NCBI RefSeq assembly: GCF_034006335.1
Contig: NZ_JAWDIQ010000003.1
DNA from: Paracerasibacillus soli
Lineage (GTDB): Bacteria; Bacillota; Bacilli; Bacillales; Amphibacillaceae
Reading direction: 5' to 3' (one strand)
Length of the DNA stretch: 64,000 bases
The notes beneath the pieces were generated by a model, which was not told the origin of the DNA, did no database searches, and was given only the letters and a program-made list of their open reading frames with translations. The translations under genes and the position numbers were made by a program. The first letter of the stretch is position 1. Each line of letters opens with the position of its first letter. Below, piece by piece: positions 29,079 through 38,269 of the stretch.

Positions 29079-29878
29079 TTACTTGTGATATGCACCATGC
29101 ATAACTGGGCCGACATATTGATTTAATTTCCAGCCATGTTTAATTGCTGCTGTTGTAAATAGTTTTGCTGCTGTGACTGAATCTTTTACAGTTTTTCCAA
29201 GTGCTAAATTTGCGGTAATAGCTGCGGCAAACGTATAGCCTGCACCATGATTGTATGTTGTATCTATTTTATCTTCCTCAAGAAGTGTAAATTCTGTTCC
29301 ATCATAAAATAAGTCTAGTGCCTTCTCATGATCTAACGCCTTGCCACCTTTAATGACAACATTTTTTACACCTAATTCATGAATTTTTACAGCTGCATGT
29401 CTCATGTCATCAATCGATTTGATTGGACCAGTCTGTGCTAATTGTCCAGCTTCAAATAAGTTTGGTGTTGTAATGAGTGCCCGTGGAAGTAATAATTCAC
29501 GCATCGCATCGGTATTTTCTGGCTGTAATACTTCATCTTCACCTTTGCAAACCATGACAGGATCAATGACAACCTTATCTAAGTGAAACTCATCAATTTT
29601 ACGGGCGCCTAAATTAATAATCTCAACAGATCCGAGCATACCTGTTTTCATCGCATCGATACCAACGGATAAAATGGTGTTAAGTTGTTCTTCGACAATC
29701 GTGACATCAATTGGATATACGCCGTGACTCCAATTTTGTTTGGATTCATGGTAACGATTGATGTTAAGGCAGTCATGCCGTACACATTATGTTCTTGAAA
29801 TGTTTTTAAGTCTGCTTGAATACCTGCCCCGCCACTGGAATCTGAACCAGCTAAGGTAAGTGTTTTCTTCATTGTCAT
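29079..29878 (-). CDS. pdxK: Pyridoxal/hydroxymethylpyrimidine kinase, PdxK (ThiD2) type (frameshifted)
   Basis: A ribokinase-fold kinase of about 266 aa. It has TLAGSDSSGGAGIQADLKTF, DPVMVCKGEDEVL and the anion-hole region NHGAGYTFAAAIT. The lid cysteine in VMVCKG marks it as PdxK-type rather than ThiD. The second, active-site cysteine of that family (GAGCT) is replaced by Tyr here (GAGYT). One A is lost near 29735. ATG at 29878 with GGGGGT upstream. Last gene of the thiamine operon, so HMP phosphorylation or B6 salvage are both possible. Confidence 0.85.
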
Positions 29879-30027
29879 AGCTGTTACCCCCATAAGTCTG
29901 TGCATTTTGTCTTTGATTTCTAACATATAAATAGGATATACCAAAAGGAATGATAAAAAAAGCAATAAACCGTAAAAAATATCATTTGTATATATGAGAG
30001 ATTTACCACAATTTTTGGTGTTTTTTC

Positions 30028-30644
30028 TTATAACTGCGCAACTACCTCTTTTATAGGATCTCCCTGTGTAACTGCGGTAATACATGCAACGCCATCAGCA
30101 CCAGCGTGAATGACTGAAGTTGCATTTACTATATTTATTCCGCCAATTCCTACGATAGGGATAGTCGGAAATTCAGCTCGTAATGTTTTAATCCATTGGA
30201 TACCGACAGGCTTTTTATCTGGTTTTGTGGCTGTTTTAAAAATAGGCCCTGCGCCTATGTAGTCTACTAAATGCATGGGACTTGGTCTACCTCTGTGGTA
30301 TTAGAAACGGATAGACCAATAATTTTGTTAGGAAATAATGTCCGAGCCTTCTCAACGGAAATGTCATTTTGTCCGATATGAAGTCCATCTGCATCCAGTA
30401 ATTTCGCTAGATGAACATCGTCATTCACAATAAAAAGTATATCATGCTCATAACAAGCCTTCCTTAGCTGTCTTCCAAGCTCTACTTGGTGATCTCCGCG
30501 AAGTGAACCTGGTCCTTTTTCACGGTATTGAAAGGCGGTAATTCCAGCCGCAATGGCCTCTGTTAATATGTCTTTGGGGTCGCGATGACAATCCTGGCTA
30601 CCCATAATCAAATACTTTCTTAGTCTATGTTTGATAGCACACAT
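30028..30644 (-). CDS. thiE: Thiamine-phosphate synthase (frameshifted)
   Basis: Joins HMP-diphosphate and hydroxyethylthiazole phosphate to thiamine phosphate. TIM-barrel motifs: AFQYREKG, FIVNDDVHLAKLLDADGLHIGQND, GLSVSN, then (after restoring an A near 30282) VDYIGAGPIFKTATK and PIVGIGGIN. About 205 aa restored. It lies 6 bp from thiM in the same operon. Confidence 0.92.
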
Positions 30645-30650
30645 AGTTTA

Positions 30651-31418
30651 TCATCCTTTCAGTTTATTTATATCGTAAGAGAGTGCGTCAATAAATGCGG
30701 ATTTAAATGATCCTGGTCCAGTAACTTGTTGAAGCGAGGTTGCATAGTTTGCAGCCAAACCATAAAAACTGACAGCAGTTAGTAGCTGATCATCAATGGA
30801 AGCTTCCGTTGCGAGACATGCTGTTATCACAGAACCTAATAGGCATCCACCGCCTGTAACTTTTGTTAAATAAGGATGTCCTGTTATATTTTCAGAGACT
30901 TTATTTTTGGTGCAGATGATATCCGTTTTTCCGGTAACGACAACAGCTGTTTCATATTTGTTTGCTACTTTACGTGCAATATCTATCGCGCTTTCATCCC
31001 CTAATGAATCGACACCTTTTACTTCCCAAGGTGTATCGGCTAGATAAGCGATTTCTCCCGCATTTCCTTTAATAACAGTTGGCTTTACTTTAGATAAAAC
31101 TTGATGAATATAATTTGCTCGATAAGATGTAGCTGCTATACCAACTGGATCAATAACAACAGGAATACCATATTTATTAGCAGTTTTCCCGGCTGCTATC
31201 ATAGCTGGAAGGTCTTTTTCTGTAGGAGTTCCGATGTTAATGAATACGCCATTAGAGTGGGATGTCATTTCATCTACTTCTTCCAGTGCTTTTGCCATAA
31301 CTGGACTACCACCAAAAGAAAGTAGTCCATCAGCGACAAAATTCATCGTAACTTCATTCGTTAAATGATGAATGAGTGGGTTCTTTTCACGAACTTGATG
31401 GATGATTGCTTGATTCAT
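30651..31418 (-). CDS. thiM: Hydroxyethylthiazole kinase
   Basis: Phosphorylates hydroxyethylthiazole for thiamine salvage. A 255-aa intact frame with PLIHHLTNEVTMNFVAD at the start, PVVIDPVGIAATSYR, KGNAGEI and the active-site KVTGGGCLLGSVITA with the conserved Cys. Its start overlaps the thiD stop by 4 bp. Confidence 0.95.
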   Translation of the reverse strand: MNQAIIHQVREKNPLIHHLTNEVTMNFVADGLLSFGGSPVMAKALEEVDEMTSHSNGVFINIGTPTEKDLPAMIAAGKTANKYGIPVVIDPVGIAATSYRANYIHQVLSKVKPTVIKGNAGEIAYLADTPWEVKGVDSLGDESAIDIARKVANKYETAVVVTGKTDIICTKNKVSENITGHPYLTKVTGGGCLLGSVITACLATEASIDDQLLTAVSFYGLAANYATSLQQVTGPGSFKSAFIDALSYDINKLKG

Positions 31419-32242
31419 GATTTGATCTCCTCCAATTTTGTTGTTTCGTTTATTCGTGGTGCCCAGTGATTCGTTGGGCCGCTTCCGTTGCCAAGTGGAA
31501 GTGAATGTTTGATAGCCAATGTAATATAAGTTTTCGATCTTTTTACAGCATCATAGAAAGATGCACCTTGTGCTAAAAATGCCGTTATGGCAGCTGATAG
31601 TGTACAGCCAGTACCATGTGAATTTTTAGTTTCAATTCGCTGTGCGGAAAAAGTAAACATGTTGTTCCCATCATACAGAAAATCAACAGCATCACCTTTT
31701 ATATGTCCACCTTTTATGAGAGCGGCTTGTGCACCGTAATGTTTCACAATTTGTATCGCTGCTTCTTTCATGTCGTCTTCCGTATTAATTTTTTCGCCAA
31801 TGATTGTTTCAGCTTCTGGAATATTTGGTGTGACAACAGTCGCCAATGGTAATAGATGGTTACATAAATATTGCTGTGCTTGCGTTGAAATAAGTGGATC
31901 ACCACTTGTCGCAACCATGACAGGATCCATGATGTAAGGTGCATTAATCTCAGGAACCCTTTTTTCTATGACTTTCATCATGTCAACATTTGCAATCATG
32001 CCTGTTTTAAAGGCATGGATTGGCATGTCATTCATAATAGATGTGAGCTGTTGTTCAATCATATCAGTGGGAATGTGGTAAACACCCTGAACACCTGTTG
32101 TATTTTGCGCAGTTAAAGAGGTAATGACAGACATCCCGTATGATTGTAATTCTTGAAAGGTTTTTAAATCAGCCTGTATACCTGCCCCACCACTTGGATC
32201 AGAACCAGCAATCGTTAAAGCACATGGAATATGTTTCATCAA
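31415..32242 (-). CDS. thiD: Hydroxymethylpyrimidine/phosphomethylpyrimidine kinase
   Basis: Makes HMP-diphosphate for thiamine. A 275-aa intact ribokinase-fold frame with ALTIAGSDPSGGAGIQADLK, IMDPVMVATSGD, VVTPNIPEAETIIG and SHGTGCTLSAAITAFLA with the conserved catalytic Cys. Two ATG codons in a row (32242 and 32239) are possible starts. It lies between thiW and thiM in the TPP-regulated operon. Confidence 0.94.
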   Translation of the reverse strand: MMKHIPCALTIAGSDPSGGAGIQADLKTFQELQSYGMSVITSLTAQNTTGVQGVYHIPTDMIEQQLTSIMNDMPIHAFKTGMIANVDMMKVIEKRVPEINAPYIMDPVMVATSGDPLISTQAQQYLCNHLLPLATVVTPNIPEAETIIGEKINTEDDMKEAAIQIVKHYGAQAALIKGGHIKGDAVDFLYDGNNMFTFSAQRIETKNSHGTGCTLSAAITAFLAQGASFYDAVKRSKTYITLAIKHSLPLGNGSGPTNHWAPRINETTKLEEIKS

Positions 32243-32304
32243 TAAACACCTCGAATATTATTTTCTCGTATTCTAGTCTTGCAAACGTATAGAAATACAG
32301 ATCT

Positions 32305-32809
32305 TTAATAGCTTCGATATTGGATAAACTTCCTTACTTCCATTCTTCTAAGAACTAAAACACCAATCAATGCACCCGAGATACTACTAACCAAAAAGGA
32401 TGGTAGAAAGAAAAAGATACCGTGAGCACTCCCCATGACCCAATTGGCAAATGGAACGCAGAAAAGGGAAGCGATAATCCCAGTTCCTAGTATTTCCCCG
32501 ATAGCAGCTAACCGCCTACTCTTAAATTTTTGATAAAAAACTCCAGCAATCATTGCTCCAAATATCCCTCCTGGAAATGCTAGTAATGTCCCAAGACCAA
32601 GTAGATTTCTTACGAGAACCAATCATGAATGCAATTATAATAGCCGGTCCTGGCCCGAGTGTTACTGCTGAAACGACATTCACTGCATGTTGGACGGGAT
32701 AAGCCTTGGCAATACCAGCTGGAAACCAAAGAAATTGTGCACCTACAACACCAATGGCTACGAATACAGCCATTGTGATAAGCAATCTTGTTTTATTCAT
32801 TTCATGCAA
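32305..32809 (-). CDS. thiW: ThiW, thiazole transporter S component (frameshifted)
   Basis: A small membrane protein of about 168 aa, the predicted substrate-binding subunit of an energy-coupling-factor importer for the thiazole precursor. It has GAQFLWFPAGIAKAYPVQHAVNV and, after a 1-2 base indel near 32620, NLLGLGTLLAFPGGIFGAMIAG. ATG at 32809 with AGGAGG 5 nt upstream. First gene after the tandem TPP riboswitches, which fits thiazole uptake feeding ThiM. Confidence 0.88.
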
Positions 32810-32850
32810 ACCTCCTTAATATTGGTGGAACGATGGACATCTAAAACAGA

Positions 32851-32883
32851 AAAAATCAAGTTCAGCATGCATGAACCTGATTT
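32851..32883 (-). terminator. Terminator of the thiW-proximal TPP riboswitch
   Basis: On the minus strand, AAATCAGGTTC pairs with GAACTTGATTT, followed by a T-run, between the aptamer and thiW. Confidence 0.75.
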
Positions 32884-32921
32884 CCGATGAGTGAAATAGA
32901 AGATGACAAGTTTTGTCGGTC

Positions 32922-33019
32922 CTACTTCCCTCCGCTGGTATCATCCAGATCAGGTTCAAAAGAGTTGGAATGCTTTTCGCTTTCCTCTCAGCCCAAAAGT
33001 TTTGGGCACCCCTAGTAGT
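32922..33019 (-). promoter_or_regulatory. TPP riboswitch 2 (proximal to thiW)
   Basis: Minus strand: CTACTAGGGGTGCC, then GGCTGAGAGG, then ACCTGATCTGGATGATACC and AGCGGAGGGAAGTAG. These are the conserved blocks of the THI element, closed by CTACT/AGTAG. The loop between the arms is longer than in riboswitch 1. Confidence 0.95.
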
Positions 33020-33220
33020 GATTAAAACTAATAATCTATCTGCTTTTTTTGTTTTTCATAGCCGTAGTATATTTGTTCCGGTTCACCCCAATCAAGTTCA
33101 TTTGGCAGGCTTAGACCTGTTTTGACTGTGCAAAAGCGGCAACTACTTGTACAGTACTAGTGCGACCCAAAATCATAAAGGTTGCCCACTGTCTTTTGCT
33201 TCAGCATGCATGAAAATCTA

Positions 33221-33255
33221 AAAAGGACCGCATCCATGGGGGATGCAGTCCTTTT
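33221..33255 (-). terminator. Terminator of the promoter-proximal TPP riboswitch
   Basis: AAAAGGAC(C)GCATCC pairs with GGATGC(A)GTCCTTTT. It lies between the two aptamers and runs into a T-rich stretch on the minus strand. Confidence 0.75.
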
Positions 33256-33284
33256 GCATGACATATAAAGGTCATGTATGTAAA

Positions 33285-33374
33285 CTGCACTTCCCCACGC
33301 CGGTATTATCCGGATCGGGTGCAAAGAGTCAGGACAAATCTGTCCTTCTCAGCTATTGAAGCTCCCCTAGTGCG
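33285..33374 (-). promoter_or_regulatory. TPP riboswitch 1 (promoter-proximal)
   Basis: Minus strand: GCACTAGGGGAGC, GCTGAGAAGGAC, then CACCCGATCCGGATAATACC and GGCGTGGGGAAGTGC, closed by GCACT/AGTGC. This is a second complete THI element in the same leader, about 265 nt upstream of riboswitch 2. Confidence 0.95.
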
Positions 33375-33399
33375 AATATCCAATTTTTCTAACAATACT

Positions 33400-33428
33400 A
33401 TCATATCGGTAATTTTCTAAACTGTAAA
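33400..33428 (-). promoter_or_regulatory. Sigma-A promoter of the thi operon
   Basis: On the minus strand TTTACA (33428-33423), 17 bp, TATGAT (33405-33400), about 25 nt before the first TPP aptamer. Confidence 0.75.
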
Positions 33429-33469
33429 GTAAATGGGACTCGTTACTGGCTTTACGCTCATATCACATG

Positions 33470-35205
33470 CTAAGTTAACTGTTGTTTAGCAAATTCACGA
33501 TACAATGCATGTGTTTTCAACAGCTTATCATGTGTACCCATCCCAGTAATTTTACCTTTATCTATAAAAATAATATGATCTGCATGTACAATAGTTGAAA
33601 GTCTGTGGGCAATCATAAAAGTTGTTCTACCTTCCATCAGTCGGGAAAGTGCTTCTTGTACGATTCCTTCTGATTGACTATCTAGGCTGGCAGTTGCCTC
33701 ATCCATTAATAAGATTTTAGGGTTGCGGAGAAATGCACGTGCGATGGCTATGCGTTGACGTTGTCCACCCGATAGTTTAATGCCACGCTCGCCGATTTCC
33801 GTATCTAATTTTTGTGGGAATCCAATGATAAATTGATCCGCATACGCCATCTTCGTAACTTCCCAAAGTCTTTCATCTGAAATATTTTGATCCTCTAATC
33901 CATAACATAAATTTTCCCGAATAGTACCTGCCATCATCGGGCTATCCTGGGAAACATAGCCAATTTGTTTGCGCCAACTTTGTAAAGAAAATGATTGAAT
34001 AGGTGTATCACCTAGCTTGATTTCACCATTATCGGGCTAATAAAATCTTTCTAGTAACGCAAACATCGTTGTTTTACCACCACCACTCGGGCCAGCAAAT
34101 GCAATCACATCACCAGGATTAGCCTGAAAAGATATATCTTGTAAAATGCTCTTTTCCTCATTGTATGAAAAAGAAACGTGTTCAACTATGATTGATTGAT
34201 TTGTAGTAGGTACGCTAACTCCCTTTTTGTCTTCCTCTAAGGGCTCTTGTAAAATCGCAATAATTCGTTCAGTTGCTCCTTTAGCTTTTTGCAACTGTGT
34301 AAAAAACATGGCAAAGATGTAACTGGTACGACGATTTGAAATAAATAAAGTAAAAAGGCAACGAGTGAACCAGTAGATAGGGACCCGGTTGCAACGCGCA
34401 TGCCACCATAGGAAATAATGACAACGATTACCGCCATGAGAACAAAATTCATGAGAGGTGAAATGAGTGCATATATTTTAGATTCCTGAATTCCAAGTTT
34501 ATAAATATTTTGGATACCAGTATAACCTTTTGATGTCTCTGTTTGCTCTGCGTTAGAAGCTTTCATGAGGCGAATTTCTCCTAAAGTTTGTTGGGCATTA
34601 CCAGTGAAATTGGCCATTTCATCTTGTAAATTACGGGATATCTTTGCCATTTGTTTACCAAGTGGCAGCATGATCAATATCGTAATTGGTACGGATAACA
34701 GCATAACGAGTGTCATTTTCCAATCCATCATAAACAAAATGATGACAGCACCAATAATTGAAATAACCCCAGAAATAAATTGAGGAAAATGATCAGAAAT
34801 TAAATTTTTAATGACGGCTGTATCGTTTACTATTCGGCTGGCTATTTTCCCACTTGCTGTTTGATCAAAGAAACGCACCGGTAAATGAATGAGCTTATCC
34901 CACATTTTCCTTTGTATAGTAGCTACAACCCTTTGACCAACAACAGATAGTAAAAAAATAGAAATACCGCTTATGACTGCTTGGATGACAAAGGCTGCAC
35001 CTATTGCAAATATAAAAGGGTAATGAATCGAAGCTAGCGTGAAGTTATCGATGAGCCCCTTGGTTAAGATGGGTACGATTAATCCTGTCATTGTAGTAAT
35101 GACACTCCCGATTAATCCGCTGATTAACATTGCCTTTGGTACATTTGTTGTTGCTATGAGAGAGAAAAAGGAATGGAACCCCTTACTAATCGTTTGTTCT
35201 TTCAA
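33470..35205 (-). CDS. bmrA: BmrA-like multidrug ABC exporter (frameshift and in-frame stop)
   Basis: A homodimeric ABC half-transporter of about 578 aa: six membrane helices, then the nucleotide-binding domain with Walker A GPSGGGKTT, Q-loop VSQDSPMMAGTIRENLCYG, signature LSGGQRQR, Walker B ILLMDEATASLD and H-loop IAHRLS. It closely follows B. subtilis BmrA (for example VAFLLYLFQIVVPVTS, GATERIIAILQE). One T is lost near 34322, and a TAG stands in RFYSPDNG at 34037-34039; a compensating T insertion and C loss would explain the latter. A TTG at 35205 with AGGTGA upstream is my preferred start. Confidence 0.87.
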
Positions 35206-35410
35206 TATATTCACCTGCTTCACATTATCTTCATATATTTTACATGAATAGGTATGTTGGAGCCAATTCAAATGCGAAGCGTTATATCACAATAAAGTAA
35301 GTTGTTTTGGGGAAGGATATTAAAACGTATGCATATTCGAGTGCATTTTTGAATAGTGGAGTTTGCAGCAAATTATAGCATAACTGTTTTTGAAATGGGT
35401 GTTGATACGC

Positions 35411-36748
35411 ATGAAAAAGTCAGGATTACTTGTTTTTACAATTGGATTGGGAATTATGATTAATCCATTGAATTCATCAATGATTTCTGTTGCACTTACG
35501 CACTTACAACATGACTTTTCCCTGACATTTGCCGATGCCTCGTGGTTAATTTCAATTTTTTATTTGGCAAGTGCAGCTGGCCAGCCTGTAATGGGGAAAT
35601 TAAGCGACATGTTTGGGGCAAAAAGGTGTTTATGACTGGCTTAGTAATTGTATTTACCGCCTGTGCTCTGGCACCATTTTCACCTCATTACATATTTCTT
35701 CTTGGTTGTCGTGCACTACAAGCAATTGGAAGTTCGGCGCTGTTTCCAAGTGGGATGAGTATTGTTCGTGAATATATTACCGAGGGGCAGGGGAGAGCAC
35801 TAGGTACATTATCCATCTTTTCTAATACTTCTGCTGCGTTCGGGCCATCCATTGGGGGCTTCCTTGTTGCTTCGTGGAGCTGGTTTGCAATTTTTTTAAT
35901 TAATGTGCCGATTATAATGATAGGCATCATATTGGCGTGGAAAGTCTTACCAAATGGTAAATCAGGAACATTTCGTTTGAAGAAAATCGATGTAATAGGT
36001 ATTGGGTTATTTATCATTTCAATTGTAGGATTGATATTGTTTTTACTCTCGTTGGACCAGGAACACATTCGATGGTGGGCGCTTATTATGTTTCTTATTG
36101 TAGGATCAGGTTTTGTTTTCCATGAGACGCGCCATCCGGAACCTTTTATTAAATTAACAGGCTCATACATAGCCACAATGAAACGATTATTTATGTACAA
36201 TTTGTTTTTATTAATCTCGTTTATTATTGTTATTTCTTCGGATTTCCAACCTTTCTACAACAGGTGAAAGGGTATAGTGAAGAACATACTGGACTTATTA
36301 TGTTGGCATTAGCTGGACTAAGTGTAGTTAGTTCCCCTATTGCTGGACGAATAATTGATAAATATGGTGCAAAACTACCCATGATTATTGGGGCATTTTT
36401 ATTATTAATTGGAACGGGGTTATTATTAACATACCATGAAACTTCTCCTTTAAGTTGGTTTTTAGTCATTATGGCTGTACTAGGAATGAGTAATGGCTTT
36501 AATAATATTGCAACACAGACAGCATTGTATGATCAGGTTGATGCACAAGATACTGGAACAGCCTCAGGATTATTTCAGATGAGTCGATATTTCGGGTCAA
36601 TTTTTCTGGTAGTTTACTTGGAATTGTATTTAACCGCCATCTTGATCAAGCGCACCTACATCTGGTTGCAATCATTTGTTTTGTCTTTTGTGTTGTTGTT
36701 ACCCTCATTTCCTTTAAATTACCTGGGAAAGTAAGAACGACAAAATAG
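35411..36748 (+). CDS. MFS drug-type transporter (three frameshifts)
   Basis: A major facilitator protein of about 446 aa, 12-14 helices, of the EmrB/DHA2-like group. It has NSSMISVALTHLQHDFSL, the motif-A loop GKLSDMFGAKR, RALQAIGSSALFPSGMSIV, NTSAAFGPSIGGFL (motif C-like) and GRIIDKYGAK. Single-base losses lie near 35629 (A-run), 36236 and 36604 (T-run). Restored, it ends at 36748. Start at the ATG at 35411; the ribosome site is weak. Substrate unknown. Divergent from the bmrA-like gene. Confidence 0.82.
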
Positions 36749-36757
36749 CAAAAAAAA

Positions 36758-36789
36758 GCACTGAACTTGTGATAAAGTCCAGTGCTTGA
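36758..36789. terminator. Bidirectional terminator between MFS and PAP2 genes
   Basis: AAGCACTG(A)ACTT/AAGT(C)CAGTGCTT stem between convergent genes, with an A-run on the left serving the minus strand. Confidence 0.7.
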
Positions 36790-36791
36790 AT

Positions 36792-37502
36792 TTAATAATA
36801 CCGCTGTCTTTCGTGTACTACACTTCTATCATCTAATTTAAGCTTTCTTAGAAAATGATGAAGTGGTTCTTGGGCGTGAACGTAAACTGCTATAGAAATA
36901 AAAACAGATGCCATACCAAGGAAGAATCCACTTAATACGTCTGTTGGAAAATGAACGCCAAGATAAATTCTAGTAGCCATAATATATAAAATCCATAGTA
37001 GTGTAATCATGCTAATAAGGATTTTCTTACCCATATGTGTAGCAGCTAGAACGAGGACAAGTCCAATAAATCCGTAAAAAATAGTCGTTCCTGTTGCATG
37101 TCCACTTGGAAAACTTTCATTTGTTTTTTCAACAAGCTGTAAAAATTGTGGACGATCACGATCAAAAAGTTTCTTTAAAATTTTCGTTAGAATAACACCA
37201 CAAAATAAGATTGTGCCGCCAAACCATAAACCATTAGCAAATTTCCTCTTTACAAATAAAGCAGCTGCGATGATGATAGTGAAGATAATGATGAGACGGA
37301 TATTACCAAGTTCGGTAGTAATTTTGACAATACTTGTTAGAAAGTCAGAAATATAAGATTGCACAAAATCAATTACACGAATATCAAATGTTTCTATCCA
37401 CTTACTATTATTTGTAACACCCCAAGCAATCCAGCCGAATAAAGCTAAACATATAAAGCCGATGATAAATAACGGAAATGTATTTATTCTATTACGTTGC
37501 AC
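36792..37502 (-). CDS. PAP2-family membrane phosphatase
   Basis: A 236-aa, six-helix lipid phosphatase of the PgpB/BcrC superfamily. The three active-site motifs are KKLFDRDRP, FPSGHA and TRIYLGVHFPTDV. Likely substrates are undecaprenyl diphosphate or phosphatidylglycerophosphate. I start at the GTG at 37502 with AGAGGGA 6 nt upstream. The longer in-frame version from 37547 or 37589 would translate a dispersed REP-like element into protein and is unlikely. Confidence 0.85.
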   Translation of the reverse strand: MQRNRINTFPLFIIGFICLALFGWIAWGVTNNSKWIETFDIRVIDFVQSYISDFLTSIVKITTELGNIRLIIIFTIIIAAALFVKRKFANGLWFGGTILFCGVILTKILKKLFDRDRPQFLQLVEKTNESFPSGHATGTTIFYGFIGLVLVLAATHMGKKILISMITLLWILYIMATRIYLGVHFPTDVLSGFFLGMASVFISIAVYVHAQEPLHHFLRKLKLDDRSVVHERQRYY

Positions 37503-37520
37503 AAAGAATCCCTCTTTCTC

Positions 37521-37550
37521 AGGGACGGTTCTTGTGTCCCATTTTTTCAT
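37521..37550. repeat. REP-like element 1 (GGGACGGTTCTTGTGTCCC)
   Basis: First of seven dispersed copies sharing GGGACGGTTCT. It lies just upstream of the PAP2 start and creates a false N-terminal extension of that frame. Confidence 0.7.
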
Positions 37551-37690
37551 GATAAAAATACCTTTTCTAATCGTACCAGTTTTTTTCAATTATGCAATAG
37601 GAATGTGAAGAAAATGAGGGGTGTTTATTGGTTGCAATAGGAGAACAGCGATTAGTCTATGAATTTCGACCATAAGAATTAGCTTGGAAT

Positions 37691-37717
37691 GAAACAGGAG
37701 AACCGTCCCCATGTTTC
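37691..37717. repeat. REP-like element 2
   Basis: GAAACAGGAGAACCGTCCCC followed by ATGTTTC: the GAACCGTCCC core flanked by GAAACA and its near-complement TGTTTC. In the gap between the PAP2 and MarR genes. Confidence 0.8.
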
Positions 37718-37804
37718 TTGACTTTGGTTAAAAGTAGGAGTATATTATTCATTGTTCATAAATGAACGGTTTGTAAATGGAATGTTTATGGTGAGGTGAA
37801 AGTG

Positions 37805-38269
37805 ATGGATGAAGATATAAAACGTGATCGTGCGACAACTTTATTAATGTCATTTTGGCATATTCAAAAACAGATGGCACTTTCAATTCAAAAAACAGCT
37901 CAACAAAATGGTTTATCCATGCCACAATATACAACTTTATTGGCAATGGTTCATCAAAAGGAAATGATGCAAAAAAGAATCCAACAAAAAACAAAATTAC
38001 CTAAGAGTACATTAAGCCAGGCGATTGATGGGTTAGTGCAAGCTGGGTTTATCGAAAGAAGAGTTGTAGAAGGGAATCGGCGAGAAATGCAACTTGTAGT
38101 TAGTACAAAAGGTAAGGAGCTCATGTCTAGTATGAATACCCAACCCGATGGTATTCATCAACTTTTTCAACAAGTGACGGATTCATTATCAGATGAAAAG
38201 TTTAAGCAAATGATACAAATACATGAACAAATTTTAACAGAACTGAAACGAGGTGAAGCTTCATGTTAA
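37805..38269 (+). CDS. MarR-family transcriptional regulator
   Basis: A 154-aa winged-helix regulator. The DNA-binding core is MPQYTTLLAMVHQKEMMQK, then LPKSTLSQAIDGLVQAGFIERR and a wing (EGNRREMQLVVSTKG). ATG at 37805 with GGTGAGGTG upstream. Its 3' end overlaps the first ABC gene by 7 bp. By analogy with other MarR-exporter pairs it probably represses the operon and responds to a transported compound. Confidence 0.88.
   Translation: MDEDIKRDRATTLLMSFWHIQKQMALSIQKTAQQNGLSMPQYTTLLAMVHQKEMMQKRIQQKTKLPKSTLSQAIDGLVQAGFIERRVVEGNRREMQLVVSTKGKELMSSMNTQPDGIHQLFQQVTDSLSDEKFKQMIQIHEQILTELKRGEASC

Noticed and set aside
34037..34039. TAG in the bmrA-like gene as selenocysteine/pyrrolysine-type recoding
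   Set aside because: The position is an ordinary Ser in the family and no recoding machinery is seen. A T gain plus C loss explains TTATTAGCCC.
37503..37589. Longer N-terminus for the PAP2 phosphatase
   Set aside because: Those codons translate a dispersed REP-like element (WDTRTVPEKEG), and a GTG with a good ribosome site lies just after it.
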